Positions 1 through 9,544 of a stretch of DNA of 64,000 nucleotides are shown here, one piece after another. A program made the position numbers and the translations under genes. Every line of letters begins with the position of its first letter. Position 1 is the first letter of the stretch. Below the pieces are notes generated by a model, which saw nothing but the letters and a program-made list of their open reading frames with translations, had not been told where the DNA came from and made no database searches. Source of the stretch: Pseudoalteromonas shioyasakiensis (GTDB lineage: Bacteria; Pseudomonadota; Gammaproteobacteria; Enterobacterales; Alteromonadaceae). The DNA is taken from assembly GCF_001550135.1 (NCBI RefSeq), contig NZ_LRUE01000022.1, positions 62,001-126,000 on the forward strand. Reading direction: 5' to 3'.

Positions 1-801
1 TTGGCGTAACCACTCAACAATTTCTTTTTTACCTGAAGTGTAACCACCTGATGCGCCACCAAGTGCTTTACCAAGGGTACCTGTGATGATATCAACACGG
101 TCTAGTACACCGCAGTACTCTGGCGTACCTTTACCATTTTCACCAACAAAACCAACCGCGTGAGAGTCATCAACCATCACTAATGCATCATATTTATCAG
201 CTAGGTCACAAACCGCTTCTAGATTACAAATTACGCCGTCCATTGAGAAAACACCGTCAGTGGCGATTAGCTTAGTTTTAGCACCCGCTTCATCAGCAGC
301 AATAAGTTGTTTTTCAAGGTCGCTCATGTCGTTATTTGCATAGCGGAAACGCTTTGCTTTACAAAGACGCACACCGTCAATGATCGAAGCGTGGTTTAGC
401 GCGTCAGAGATGATTGCATCATCTGGGCCTAAGATTGTTTCGAATAAACCTGCGTTGGCATCAAAACATGATGAGTAAAGAATAGTGTCTTCGGTTTCTA
501 AGAACTCAGAGATCTTTTGCTCTAAAGTTTTATGAATATCTTGAGTACCACAAATAAAGCGTACAGACGCAACACCAAAACCATGATCGTCAAGGCCTTG
601 TTGAGCTGCTTTAATTAACTCTGGGCTATTTGCTAAGCCAAGGTAGTTATTAGCACAAAAGTTAATGACCTTATCACCAGAGGCAACTTCAATTTGAGCC
701 TGTTGCTGTGACGTGATAACACGCTCGCTTTTGTATAAGCCTTCAGCTTTCACTTCATCAATTTGCTGCTGCAACTGATTAAAAAACGCAGATGCTCTCA
801 T
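1..801 (-). CDS. kbl: Glycine C-acetyltransferase (2-amino-3-ketobutyrate CoA ligase), 3' end outside window
   Basis: The enzyme is PLP-dependent and joins glycine and acetyl-CoA, or in the catabolic direction cleaves 2-amino-3-ketobutyrate, the second step of threonine breakdown after threonine dehydrogenase. The window shows the N-terminal 267 residues (about two thirds of the usual ~398), starting at ATG 799-801 with [10 protein letters not shown]. Family hallmarks seen are [10 protein letters not shown] near residue 50, the DDSHAVGF stretch and the PLP-lysine motif [10 protein letters not shown], with the lysine at residue 245. The C-terminal part runs off the left edge; tdh would be expected next but cannot be seen. 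The gene lies 149 bp downstream of gmhB on the same strand and probably has its own promoter. Identification is firm. Confidence 0.95.
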   Translation of the reverse strand, partial: MRASAFFNQLQQQIDEVKAEGLYKSERVITSQQQAQIEVASGDKVINFCANNYLGLANSPELIKAAQQGLDDHGFGVASVRFICGTQDIHKTLEQKISEFLETEDTILYSSCFDANAGLFETILGPDDAIISDALNHASIIDGVRLCKAKRFRYANNDMSDLEKQLIAADEAGAKTKLIATDGVFSMDGVICNLEAVCDLADKYDALVMVDDSHAVGFVGENGKGTPEYCGVLDRVDIITGTLGKALGGASGGYTSGKKEIVEWLRQ

Positions 802-950
802 CTGTAATCTCCACATATTCTTGTATCTAACCAGAAATGATTAGCATGACATTAAATTTTGCGCCTATTGTAAAAGCTTAGACGAACAATTGCACTGTTT
901 GCAGTTCGTCGCAGGCCTTAAGGCTTGCGAAATAAAACTGGTCTTACCTG

Positions 951-1502
951 CTAAGACTGTAAAATTAAAGCAGGTAACTCAGCTAAAGACTCACAGACTA
1001 CATCGGCGTGTTGTTCAGTTGACTCGGCATAACTTTGCCCTGAACGAACTAAAACGCGGGTAGCGATATTGGCTCTCTCAGCGGCAATAAGGTCGCCAAG
1101 CTTATCACCAACCATAATACTTTGAGATGGATCGATTTGATGCTCATCAATGGCTTGTAAAAGCATACCTGGGGCAGGCTTGCGACAAATACACTCTTGC
1201 AAATAGGCAGGCTCAGCTTTGCTTGGATGATGCGGACAGAAATAGACATCAAGAATAGTAACGCCATGGCGTAAAAATTCGCCCTTCATCCACTCAGTGA
1301 GGTTATAAAAATCTTGCTCTGCATAATAACCCCGGCCAATACCTGACTGATTAGTTACTACCACAATTTGATAGCCCGCATCAGCGAAGGCTTTGCACGC
1401 CTCAAATACACCGGGTACAAATTCAAACTCTTCTGGTTTGTATACATAGCCATGATCAATATTGACCACACCATCACGGTCTAAAAATAAAACTTTGCTC
1501 AT
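951..1502 (-). CDS. gmhB: D-glycero-beta-D-manno-heptose-1,7-bisphosphate 7-phosphatase
   Basis: This cytoplasmic HAD-family phosphatase removes the 7-phosphate from heptose bisphosphate in ADP-heptose synthesis for the LPS inner core. At 183 residues it has the family's usual length. The sequence shows the HAD nucleophile motif FLDRDGVV (D8 and D10), motif II VVVTNQSG, the zinc loop with C89, H91, C104 and C106, and the C-terminal acidic motif GDKLGD near residue 132. Its start codon overlaps the stop of the upstream glycosyltransferase gene by one base (TAATG), so the two are co-transcribed and probably translationally coupled. The other ADP-heptose genes, gmhA and hldE, lie about 6 kb away in this window. 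Confidence 0.95.
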   Translation of the reverse strand: MSKVLFLDRDGVVNIDHGYVYKPEEFEFVPGVFEACKAFADAGYQIVVVTNQSGIGRGYYAEQDFYNLTEWMKGEFLRHGVTILDVYFCPHHPSKAEPAYLQECICRKPAPGMLLQAIDEHQIDPSQSIMVGDKLGDLIAAERANIATRVLVRSGQSYAESTEQHADVVCESLAELPALILQS

Positions 1503-2560
1503 TACAATTGCTCTTTATCTACCACGTGGTCAAACATCGAAATCACCTTTTCAACACTGATTTGCGCCATTAAATCAGCCCCTTTAACGCGTGTTCCCCA
1601 AGGTAGCTCTTGCGCTGTTTTGCCTGTTTGCTCACGTAAATTTTGGTGATAAACCTCAACAACATAATCTTGATATAAATAAGGCCCTGTGCGTTTTGGG
1701 TTTGAGTGGGCATACAAACCAATAACAGGCGTTCCTACCGTTACAGCCATGTGTGCAGGCCCAGTATCAGGAGCTAGCACTAACGCCGCACGTTTCAAAG
1801 CACATAACAGTTCTTTTAGTTGGGTTTTCCCTACTAAGTTAAGCACAGGTGCCGAACTCTGCGCGATAATTTGCTCGGCAAGTTCAATTTCTAAAGGGGT
1901 TGGGCCACCAGTAATAACCACCGAAAAGCCTTGTTGATGAGCATGTTCAGCAAGTGCAGCATAACGCTCAGGTAACCAATTACGCTCTTTTTTACTTGCC
2001 GCAGGCGAGATAACAAAAATACGCCCGGCTAAACGTTCTTCACCTAATAGCGCATCGGCTGCTTGTTGGTGCTGTTCGGTAATTGGCATTTTCCATTGAG
2101 GTTTGTAATCAGGCGTCCCAATTGCTTGAGCAAAACCTTTAAAGCCCTCTAATACATGCGCCTCTGATTGCGGGGCAATACGCTTATTAATAAACAAGCT
2201 ATGTAACTCTTTTGAGCGCGCCCAATCAAACCCCACTTTGACTTTTGCCGGAATACAACGGGCTGCTAGATTCGCTCTGAGTGCGACTTGCATATGTAAT
2301 AGCACATCAAATTTACGCCCTTTGAACGTATCTTTTAGTTGCTGATAAGCCTGTTTGCCTTGTTTTTTATCGAATACAACAAACTCAACACCTGGTAAAT
2401 CGGCCAGTAACATGGCCTCAACTTTACCAATCACCCAAGTAATTTTTGCCTTCGGATGTGCCTTTTGAATTGCTTGCACTGCTGATACGGCATGACATAC
2501 ATCACCAATAGCCGAAAGCCTTAAAATACAAATATCTGAATAGGAGGTTGATTGAGTCAC
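1502..2560 (-). CDS. Glycosyltransferase family 9 (heptosyltransferase-like)
   Basis: GT9 enzymes transfer heptose from ADP-heptose to the LPS inner core at the cytoplasmic face of the inner membrane. The 352-residue product begins with the typical N-terminal signature LRLSAIGDVCHAV and carries the family's donor-site signature VLAPDTGPAHMAV with a following GLYAHSNPKRTGPY segment. The start is GTG at 2558-2560 (TTG-rich surroundings give no better choice). It is coupled to gmhB by a one-base overlap, which fits a role in heptose addition. It resembles the WaaC/WaaF/WaaQ group and the short YrbH-like GT9 proteins of Alteromonadales, but I cannot say which acceptor it uses, so no symbol is given. 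Confidence 0.88.
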   Translation of the reverse strand: MTQSTSYSDICILRLSAIGDVCHAVSAVQAIQKAHPKAKITWVIGKVEAMLLADLPGVEFVVFDKKQGKQAYQQLKDTFKGRKFDVLLHMQVALRANLAARCIPAKVKVGFDWARSKELHSLFINKRIAPQSEAHVLEGFKGFAQAIGTPDYKPQWKMPITEQHQQAADALLGEERLAGRIFVISPAASKKERNWLPERYAALAEHAHQQGFSVVITGGPTPLEIELAEQIIAQSSAPVLNLVGKTQLKELLCALKRAALVLAPDTGPAHMAVTVGTPVIGLYAHSNPKRTGPYLYQDYVVEVYHQNLREQTGKTAQELPWGTRVKGADLMAQISVEKVISMFDHVVDKEQL

Positions 2561-2684
2561 GTGCGCCCTTAGCTACAGCAAATAATATGCGATCTTAAAT
2601 TAACTTGATGCTAATGCAAGCACTTATGCGAAAAGCTAAAAATACGGTAAGATAGCGCTAATTTTATTTAATCTTGAAGTTGTT

Positions 2685-3404
2685 ATGTTTGAAACTCAGC
2701 ATCTGCAGAACACCACCCTTTTGTGTCACCCAGCTTATAAAGATGAGCTCACGCAACAGTGGTTCGATGCCAATTATTGGCAACAACAAGATAAAATCGT
2801 TGGAGCAAAAAAAGGTCGCGCAACAGCGTGGTTTTTTAAACATCAACAGCTTACAGGCGTTCTTCGCCACTATTGGCGTGGTGGTTTAATAGGTAAGTTG
2901 CTGAGCGATCAGTACTTATATTTTGGTTTAAAGCAAACTCGTGTCTATAAAGAGTTTACACTGATGATGCGCTTAATTGAGCTTGGCCTAAATGTGCCTA
3001 CACCCATTGCAGCAAAAGTGACCACCCGTGGCTTAATCTATCGCGGCGATATCATTACCGAGGCAGTAACAGGCGCAAAAAGCGTGCTAGATATTTTAAT
3101 CACGCGCCCACTTAGCCAGTCTGAGCTAAAAGCGATAGCAGTGACTCTCAGCGAGTTTCACAATCACGGCGTCTATCACGCAGATTTAAACATCAATAAC
3201 ATACTGTTCGATGACACAGGTAAGGTGTTTATCATCGACTTTGACCGCGGTGAAATCAAACAGCCACATGCTAGCTGGCAAACAGAAAACATCAAGCGCC
3301 TTGCCCGTTCGTTTGCAAAAGAGCAAGGCCGTAATGAAGTGATGCATTGGCAACAAAGTGATTGGCAGTCACTGGTGTGTGACTACCAAGCATTGCTGAA
3401 CTAA
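2685..3404 (+). CDS. kdkA: 3-deoxy-D-manno-octulosonic acid (Kdo) kinase
   Basis: KdkA phosphorylates Kdo of the Kdo-lipid A inner core using ATP. The 239-residue protein has the small kinase fold of the family: a basic N-terminal half with RVYKEF (probable ATP-binding lysine and glutamate near residues 88-91), the catalytic loop YHADLNINN with D167, and the metal-binding DFDRGE with D185. Length agrees with known KdkA proteins. It is transcribed divergently from the GT9-gmhB pair and converges with the glycosyltransferase gene at 3405 with no spacer at all. Neighbours are all LPS core genes, which supports the assignment. Confidence 0.92.
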   Translation: MFETQHLQNTTLLCHPAYKDELTQQWFDANYWQQQDKIVGAKKGRATAWFFKHQQLTGVLRHYWRGGLIGKLLSDQYLYFGLKQTRVYKEFTLMMRLIELGLNVPTPIAAKVTTRGLIYRGDIITEAVTGAKSVLDILITRPLSQSELKAIAVTLSEFHNHGVYHADLNINNILFDDTGKVFIIDFDRGEIKQPHASWQTENIKRLARSFAKEQGRNEVMHWQQSDWQSLVCDYQALLN

Positions 3405-4496
3405 TTATCGATTTTGGGCCAATGCTAAATAGTTTTCTGCAACTTGTGTTGCTGATATTTTTGATAGTATTTCTGCATCAACAACCTCTGGCTTATCGTT
3501 TAACACAGACTCAATAGCTTGAGTTAAAGCCTCAGGGTTATTTGTAGGAACTAAATACTTGGCTAAACTACCCGTTAAGATTTCTTTTGGTCCATGAGTA
3601 CAATCGGTGCTTACAACTGGCGTACCCAGTATGAGCGCCTCAATGAGAACAGTGGGTAATCCTTCATAATCTGAACTCAGTACCAAAGCATCAGCGCCTT
3701 TAATCCAAGCATATGGGTTTTGCTGAAAGCCTGGCAAAATAAGCCTATCTTCAATACCATGCTGGCGACCGAGTTTGGCAGCTTTATTAACTTTATTACA
3801 TAATAAAACAAGCTTATGGGATGTATTTAAATTAGCAAATGCTGAAAATAAAACATCATGTCTTTTTTGTTTGGCTAAACGACCTACGTGAATAATATAG
3901 GGCTCACGTGGTAATCCTAACTCAGCTTCACTCGCTTTTTTGACTATGCTTTGAACATTAAACGGGTTAAAAATTGTTGTGATAGTGCGGGGAGCAATCA
4001 ACTTTTGCTGCTTAATTTCACTTTCAATACCTTCAGAAACACAAATTAAGTTTTGTCCTGACAAGCGCTTTTTACTTTTCAGTAAATATTGATAAGCAAA
4101 TGGTCCAAGTTTCTTTTGTCTATTTAACTCAGCCGTAATTGAGTTATGAATGACATAGAAAACATGTTTAACAGTACTGCAAATTAACAAATTATTACTG
4201 CGATCTAAATTTGATAAAACGAGATCAAATTCCCCGTTTTTAGATTGGTATTGTGCAAACCAATTTTCGATACGTTTTACGCTTTTTTTTAGTTGCCAGA
4301 ACCTATCAACTTTTTTTGCTTTATGGTCAAACAAACATTCAACATTTAGTTGTGATGGTAAGGTATATTCAATCGAATTCGCTAAACTAAGAATGACAAC
4401 TTCATGTTGTTGAGCCAAAAGCTCGCCAGCCAGCGTCAGCATGACTTTCTCAGCCCCACCGCCAACCAAAGAATCAATAACTATGGCAACCTTCAT
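3405..4496 (-). CDS. Glycosyltransferase family 4 protein
   Basis: This is a GT-B fold retaining glycosyltransferase of 363 residues. The N-terminal domain begins with the glycine-rich GGGAEKVML loop, and the C-terminal GT1-type donor domain shows IHVGRLAKQKR, SSDYEGLP and the EALILGTPVV segment with the ExxxxxxxE arrangement that binds the nucleotide sugar. It most likely adds a sugar to LPS core, O-antigen or capsule; the exact donor and acceptor cannot be read from sequence. It overlaps the upstream gene by 4 bp (ATGA), so the two form an operon. Its stop abuts the stop of kdkA. Confidence 0.87.
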   Translation of the reverse strand: MKVAIVIDSLVGGGAEKVMLTLAGELLAQQHEVVILSLANSIEYTLPSQLNVECLFDHKAKKVDRFWQLKKSVKRIENWFAQYQSKNGEFDLVLSNLDRSNNLLICSTVKHVFYVIHNSITAELNRQKKLGPFAYQYLLKSKKRLSGQNLICVSEGIESEIKQQKLIAPRTITTIFNPFNVQSIVKKASEAELGLPREPYIIHVGRLAKQKRHDVLFSAFANLNTSHKLVLLCNKVNKAAKLGRQHGIEDRLILPGFQQNPYAWIKGADALVLSSDYEGLPTVLIEALILGTPVVSTDCTHGPKEILTGSLAKYLVPTNNPEALTQAIESVLNDKPEVVDAEILSKISATQVAENYLALAQNR

Positions 4497-5566
4497 TTAG
4501 AAACCCCAAACAATAACTCAGACACGCCTTGCAGCATTTCTTTCTTGGCATTATGCGGTTTTATTTTCGCCAAAACGTTTTTAGTTGCTTGATAAGTTGT
4601 AGGTTCCAGTAATCGTTTAACAGCGTCACTTAAACTGTCTAACGTTGGGTCTGCGGCTAAAGTTAAGTTACTTTCAACACAGTTTTGCAAACGTTTCGGT
4701 TGGTCCTTGGAAATTGCTGCAGCAACAGTGGGGACTTTGAGTGAAATAGCTTGTAATAAACTGTCCCCTGCTGATAACACTGCAAATTTAGCATGTGCTA
4801 ATACACCAACAAATTCACTTGCATGTAAACTTTTTAAAATGATCAGGGTATCATCTTTAGGTAGATCGTTTGGGTAGTTAGAACCAAAAACAACGATACC
4901 TTTCAAGCCTGTTTCAGCAGCTATTTTCTTCGCTGCTTGATAAAAAATATCAGCAAATAACTGGTTTTTTTCACCGTGCCCACCTGACCCAGCATTTACT
5001 AAAAAATAACCTTCATTCGTAAGATTTAACTGAGCTAACAATTGATACGTTTCGGTACTTGATGACTGAGAGAAGAAAGGACCCACATTTACCGGAGGTG
5101 ACAAAGGGAAGAGCTTAAGCTTTAATCGCTCACTGAAGCTTATTTTTTCAATACAATAGTCAGGTTGTGCAACCCAATGTTTATCTATTAAATTTAAACG
5201 ATTTAGCTTTAAGCCTTTCGCTCTTTTTTTATTATGCTGTGAAATAAACACCACTTTAGCCCCTGCACGCTTTGCTGTTTTCATTTGGGCTGCTCTACCT
5301 GCACAATCAAAAACAACCAAGTTAGGCTTAAATGTTTCAATTAACTGATTAACTTTACGCGTTTCTTTTGTCGCTGATTGCTCTATCAGTGTTGTATCAA
5401 ATGGGCAATCAAGGGCGTAATTTGTATGTTTATTTAATAAAAAGTGGATGTCTAAACGATCGGGAAAACTCTCATCTAAATAATGAGCAAATGATAACGA
5501 ACGCATGTATTCACCTATTCCTTCAGATGATGACACGGGGATAAATAAAAGGCGTTTTTTTTCCAT
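4493..5566 (-). CDS. GT-B-like glycosyltransferase of unknown specificity
   Basis: The 357-residue product looks like a two-domain GT-B enzyme of the MurG/GT28-like kind: an N-terminal IPVSSSEGIGEY glycine-rich loop, a central GSGGHGEKNQ segment, and a C-terminal FAVLSAGDSLLQAISLKVPTV stretch that resembles the donor-site region of such enzymes. There is no signal peptide. It is the first gene of a two-gene operon with the GT4 gene (4-bp overlap), and is divergent from the wzi-like gene across 152 bp. Together with those neighbours it probably works on a surface polysaccharide. I do not recognise a characterised subfamily; a nucleotide-sugar processing enzyme with a GT-B fold is the main alternative. 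Confidence 0.7.
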   Translation of the reverse strand: MEKKRLLFIPVSSSEGIGEYMRSLSFAHYLDESFPDRLDIHFLLNKHTNYALDCPFDTTLIEQSATKETRKVNQLIETFKPNLVVFDCAGRAAQMKTAKRAGAKVVFISQHNKKRAKGLKLNRLNLIDKHWVAQPDYCIEKISFSERLKLKLFPLSPPVNVGPFFSQSSSTETYQLLAQLNLTNEGYFLVNAGSGGHGEKNQLFADIFYQAAKKIAAETGLKGIVVFGSNYPNDLPKDDTLIILKSLHASEFVGVLAHAKFAVLSAGDSLLQAISLKVPTVAAAISKDQPKRLQNCVESNLTLAADPTLDSLSDAVKRLLEPTTYQATKNVLAKIKPHNAKKEMLQGVSELLFGVSK

Positions 5567-5674
5567 TACACTTTAAATTATAAAATTTGCCAGATTATAC
5601 ATCAAATTGAGTTCCTTTTACGATACCTAGACGAATTGCTCGTTGTGAATTATTTACTGCAATCATCATGTAGG

Positions 5675-5686
5675 GTTGGTAGACTT
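5675..5686 (+). promoter_or_regulatory. Possible ops-like (RfaH) element in the wzi leader
   Basis: The leader upstream of the Wzi-family gene contains a GGTAG core followed two bases later by T, the part best conserved in ops elements of polysaccharide operons, and the next bases can form a small GACT/AGTC hairpin. Only about 7 of 12 positions fit the enterobacterial ops consensus, so this is a weak candidate suggested mainly by its place. Confidence 0.25.
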
Positions 5687-5718
5687 CTAGTCCCAAAAAA
5701 CAAACCGAGAATTAAGCA

Positions 5719-7293
5719 TTGCCTAAAAAAACACTTTTATTACTCGCTCTTGCTAGCGCATTTAGTCTACCTCTAGCTGCTGAACCTTGGGTTAAACCAG
5801 ACGACTATGGCTTACGAGCCGACATTCAATTATTAGCGGATACAGGAGTGATTAAAGCTCCTGTAACTACATACCCGCTAATGTGGAATAGCTTTATTGA
5901 TGAATTAAATGACACCACACTAGAGCAATTACCTAGTTTTGTTCAAGATGCTTTACTTCGAGTACAACACAGATATAAAGCCGAAAATACCGAACAGCAC
6001 AATTTCCATACTGAAGTTTTTCTATCAACAGATACATTACCAGCCACGAGTTTTGGCGCCACCAACACACAAAAATCAGAAGCGACCGTCGCTTATAGTT
6101 ATTTAGGTGAAAGTTTAGCTGGTAAACTAGCAGTTAATTATCGTTCTGATGGTCGAAAATGCTATCTAGAGGGCATGGAACAATCAGACATAGCTGAAGA
6201 TCATCAAGCGCTTACTGACTGTGATGATATTACTTTTGACCATAGTTACCTTGCCTATAAAATTGGCAATTGGGTCTTTCGTGCAGGTGCAGTTGAACAA
6301 TTCTGGGGACCAGGTGTTGACAACAGTCTAATTCTCACAGCGAATAGTAAACCTTTACAAGCTTTCAGCATCAGTCGTGAAAAAGCCACCGCTTTTGAAT
6401 CAGCTTGGTTGAGCTGGATTGGTCCTTGGAGCTTAACAACTCAAATGGCTAAGCTTGAATCAACCCGAGCAGTCCCTGATGCGCTACTTTGGAGTAGCCG
6501 AGTGAACTTTAGGCCAATTCAGCAACTTGAAGTTGCTCTAAGCTGGTCTGCACAATGGGGCGGGGATGGTGAACCCCAATCTATCTCAGAATTTTTTGAT
6601 ATGGTTTCAGGTAAAAGTACTTGTCCTGATGGTTCGCAAGACTGTACTGAAGCTGAAAAGTCAAAATTAGGCAACCAACTGGCAGGTATTGATTTACGCT
6701 GGTCAGATACTCTCTATTCATACCCGTACGCTATTTATGTAAGTACGATTGGCGAAGACGCTAGTAGCTACTTTAAACCCGCAGACAGAGCGTATTTAGC
6801 AGGTGTAGAAACAACAATTCCATTTGCAGAGCAAAATATCAAAGTAAACATTGAATACATTGATACTGTGGTTTCATGCTCTGGTGATGAATCTGTGCCT
6901 GGTGCTGAAATCTTCAATAACTGCTATTACGAGCATGGTAAATATAATTCTGGTTATCGCTACCAAGGAAGAACGATAGGCTCTACATTTGATAACGACA
7001 CAGAATCCCTTGTACTCACAGTGCTTGGGCAGCATAGAAATGGCAACGATTGGCAGGTTAAACTGCGCCAAGTTGATTATAACAACGACAATGTAGATCT
7101 TTACCCTAGCAACCCAGATTTAGGGCATACAATCACTAAAAATGCCATTGATAGCACACAACTAGAACTGCGCTACAGAATGTTAGCATTACAAGGAAGA
7201 ATCTCTTTCGGTGCTCTGGCTGCTAAGAATAAATCAATGGAGGAATCAGACACTGAAACCTCCGCATTTATGAAATATGAAATGAACTTTTAG
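5719..7293 (+). CDS. Wzi-family capsule assembly outer membrane protein
   Basis: The 524-residue protein starts with a signal peptide (KKTLLLLALASAFSLPLAA, cleaved near residue 21) and continues with EPWVKPDDYGLRADIQLLAD, the N-terminal pattern of the capsule assembly Wzi family (PF14052). The rest alternates short beta strands, in keeping with an outer membrane barrel, and ends in a C-terminal phenylalanine (YEMNF). In Enterobacteria Wzi anchors capsule at the cell surface; related proteins in marine bacteria occur beside LPS or exopolysaccharide genes. The start is TTG at 5719; no ATG fits the signal peptide. It stands alone between two divergent or convergent LPS transcripts and ends in a bidirectional terminator. 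Confidence 0.85.
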   Translation: MPKKTLLLLALASAFSLPLAAEPWVKPDDYGLRADIQLLADTGVIKAPVTTYPLMWNSFIDELNDTTLEQLPSFVQDALLRVQHRYKAENTEQHNFHTEVFLSTDTLPATSFGATNTQKSEATVAYSYLGESLAGKLAVNYRSDGRKCYLEGMEQSDIAEDHQALTDCDDITFDHSYLAYKIGNWVFRAGAVEQFWGPGVDNSLILTANSKPLQAFSISREKATAFESAWLSWIGPWSLTTQMAKLESTRAVPDALLWSSRVNFRPIQQLEVALSWSAQWGGDGEPQSISEFFDMVSGKSTCPDGSQDCTEAEKSKLGNQLAGIDLRWSDTLYSYPYAIYVSTIGEDASSYFKPADRAYLAGVETTIPFAEQNIKVNIEYIDTVVSCSGDESVPGAEIFNNCYYEHGKYNSGYRYQGRTIGSTFDNDTESLVLTVLGQHRNGNDWQVKLRQVDYNNDNVDLYPSNPDLGHTITKNAIDSTQLELRYRMLALQGRISFGALAAKNKSMEESDTETSAFMKYEMNF

Positions 7294-7297
7294 AATC

Positions 7298-7325
7298 AAA
7301 AAAGCCAACACATGTTGGCTTTTTT
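7298..7325. terminator. Bidirectional terminator between wzi-like gene and hldE
   Basis: A 12-bp perfect stem (7298-7309 with 7314-7325, core AAAGCCAAC/GTTGGCTTT) is flanked by A-tracts and T-tracts, so it can end transcripts from both convergent genes. Confidence 0.9.
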
Positions 7326-7326
7326 A

Positions 7327-8766
7327 TTAACTTTTGATTTTGCTAATTACGTTTGATGTTGAGCAACCATTAAGAAACTCAAGTACTTCGACTTTTCCGC
7401 CATGGCGTAACACATGCTCGGCACCGGCAATTTGGTCAACGGTGTAATCACCGCCTTTAACCAGTACATCAGGGCTAATTTGCTCAATAAGCTTAGCTGG
7501 CGTGTCATTTTCTTCAATGCTGCCAAATGGAATAACCCAATCAACTGACGCTAGCGCACTTAATACCATGGCACGTTCATCCAATGGATTAATCGGTCTT
7601 TCTGGGCCTTTTAAACGAGAGATTGATTCGTCATTATTTAAGCCAACAACCAGCCTGTCACCTCGTGCTTTTGCCTGTGCTAGGTAGCGCACATGGCCTG
7701 CGTGAAGGATGTCAAAACAACCATTAGTGAAAACTATTTTTTCACCATTTTGCTTAGCAAACTCAATGTGCTGAAGCACATCTTCAAAAGGCGTTTGGTA
7801 ATGCTCGCCAGTTTGCTGTAAATATTGACCAAGCTTACGGCTCAACTCTTCTGGCGACACAGTTGCGGCACCCAGTTTACTCACCGCAATTCCGGCAGCA
7901 AGGTTGGCAATTTCGACCGCATCTTTTGCTGCCATTCCCGCACCAAGCATCACTGCAAGCGTCGCGATTACGGTATCGCCTGCGCCAGTAACATCGCTAA
8001 CTTCAAGCTGCTGGGCTGCAAAATCATGTTTTTCTGCTTGGCTAATTAACGACATACCCTGCTCTGAGCGAGTTAACAACATAGCAGCGATGCCTGCTTC
8101 AGTGATTAGCTTACGTGCGCTGTCAGTCAAGTTTTGCTCAGAGTCCGTCAAACCACCAGCAAGCTTAAACTCGTTTAAGTTAGGGGTTATGTAATCAGCA
8201 CCACGATATAAGCTTAAATCAGATGATTTAGGATCAATAAGTACCGTTTTACCCGCTTTCTTTGCAACCTGAATCATTTGTTGAATTAAGCTCAGAGAAC
8301 CTTTGTTGTAGTCAGAAAACAACACAAAATCGTAGTCATCTAAAACCAGCTCTAAACGGTTTAATAACAATTGGCTGTGTTGCTCAGTAAAGCTCTCTTC
8401 AAGGTCTAATCGAACAACTTGCTGATGACGGCTGATTACTCGCATTTTAGAAATAGTCGGTAAATCGCAAACACTCACTAATTGAGAATCAATTTTCTCC
8501 GAACTTAAAATTGTTTCGAGGATTTGCCCACTTTCATCTTCACCAACTAAACCTAGTAGGCCCACTTTACCATCTAAACGGGCAATATTTTTTGCTACGT
8601 TTGCTGCACCACCAGCTTTGTCTTCAAATTTACTGACTTTAACAACAGGTACAGGGGCTTCAGGCGAAATACGCCCTGAATCGCCATGCCAATATCTATC
8701 TAGCATGACATCACCAACGACTAAAATACGAGCCTTTGAAAGGTTTTTTAGTAACGCTAAATCCAT
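7327..8766 (-). CDS. hldE: Bifunctional heptose-7-phosphate kinase / heptose-1-phosphate adenylyltransferase
   Basis: HldE makes ADP-heptose for the LPS inner core: its N-terminal PfkB-type kinase domain (about residues 1-320) forms heptose 1,7-bisphosphate, and its C-terminal nucleotidyltransferase domain (about 340-479) adds AMP. Seen are GDVMLDRYW and [12 protein letters not shown] at the start, the kinase signature VTGAGDT with D264, and [13 protein letters not shown] with the HxGH motif at 355-358. I chose ATG 8764-8766 (MDLALLKN), giving 479 residues like E. coli HldE; a 15-codon upstream extension lacks family similarity. The start overlaps the gmhA stop by one base (TAATG), so translation is probably coupled. 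Confidence 0.96.
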   Translation of the reverse strand: MDLALLKNLSKARILVVGDVMLDRYWHGDSGRISPEAPVPVVKVSKFEDKAGGAANVAKNIARLDGKVGLLGLVGEDESGQILETILSSEKIDSQLVSVCDLPTISKMRVISRHQQVVRLDLEESFTEQHSQLLLNRLELVLDDYDFVLFSDYNKGSLSLIQQMIQVAKKAGKTVLIDPKSSDLSLYRGADYITPNLNEFKLAGGLTDSEQNLTDSARKLITEAGIAAMLLTRSEQGMSLISQAEKHDFAAQQLEVSDVTGAGDTVIATLAVMLGAGMAAKDAVEIANLAAGIAVSKLGAATVSPEELSRKLGQYLQQTGEHYQTPFEDVLQHIEFAKQNGEKIVFTNGCFDILHAGHVRYLAQAKARGDRLVVGLNNDESISRLKGPERPINPLDERAMVLSALASVDWVIPFGSIEENDTPAKLIEQISPDVLVKGGDYTVDQIAGAEHVLRHGGKVEVLEFLNGCSTSNVISKIKS

Positions 8767-9356
8767 TACTTTTGCTCCGCTACAACCATATCGATGGCTT
8801 CGCATAGCCAATGTCCGATGAACATATGCGCCTCTTGGATACGCGCTGTTTCATCATTTTTAATGATAATAGGTAGCTTAGCGATATCTTTTACTTTACC
8901 GCCATCTCGGCCCGTTAATGCGACTGTAAAGGCGCCAATTTCATTTGCCGCTGCCAGTGCAAGATTGATGTTAGGGCTAGTGCCTGAGGTGGTTAAGCCA
9001 ATCACCAAATCTTCAGGTTTACATAACGCCTGCACTTGGCGCTCAAATACAGTATCAAAATGATAGTCGTTACTGTGAGCGGTTAAAATTGAAGTATCTG
9101 TTGTCAATGCGATAGAAGCAAGTGGACCGCGTTCCAATTTGTAACGTACGACAAACTCAGCAGCTAAATGCTGTGCATCAGCCGCACTACCGCCATTACC
9201 AAACCAAATTACCTTACCACCAGCTTGTAAAGCGCTGTGACATACTTCAAGTAATTGCATCACTTCTGGGTGATATGTATCCATCGTTTCAAATAACATT
9301 TGATGGCGGTTCAAACTTTCTAAGTAGCTTGCTGCTACAGAATCTAATTCAGGCAT
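8766..9356 (-). CDS. gmhA: Phosphoheptose isomerase
   Basis: GmhA converts sedoheptulose 7-phosphate to D-glycero-D-manno-heptose 7-phosphate, the first step to ADP-heptose. The 196-residue protein is a single SIS domain with the signatures [16 protein letters not shown] (residues 52-67, H63 and E67 in the active site) and [10 protein letters not shown]. The start MPELDS at 9354-9356 is chosen because it follows an AGAGGG ribosome binding site by 7 bases; a TTG 21 bases upstream has none. It heads the gmhA-hldE operon and is divergent from waaA. Confidence 0.95.
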   Translation of the reverse strand: MPELDSVAASYLESLNRHQMLFETMDTYHPEVMQLLEVCHSALQAGGKVIWFGNGGSAADAQHLAAEFVVRYKLERGPLASIALTTDTSILTAHSNDYHFDTVFERQVQALCKPEDLVIGLTTSGTSPNINLALAAANEIGAFTVALTGRDGGKVKDIAKLPIIIKNDETARIQEAHMFIGHWLCEAIDMVVAEQK

Positions 9357-9544
9357 GAATATCCCTCTTTGGAACAAACTTTGGCAGGAGTAATAATGTT
9401 ATTATTCCACAGATTTATTTCTTTGTGTTCAGTTTATCGTACTTTTATGAATATCGACTGGATAATTACAGTTATATGTAGACTAACTATTGGCAACAGC
9501 TCGATTAGCGTTAAACTACCCTAAAACTCTATATATTAAAAATT

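Noticed and set aside
881-910. Hairpin GACGAAC/GTTCGTC between gmhB and kbl as terminator
   Set aside because: No T-tract follows on the - strand and the loop is large; it may be chance or a weak leader structure.
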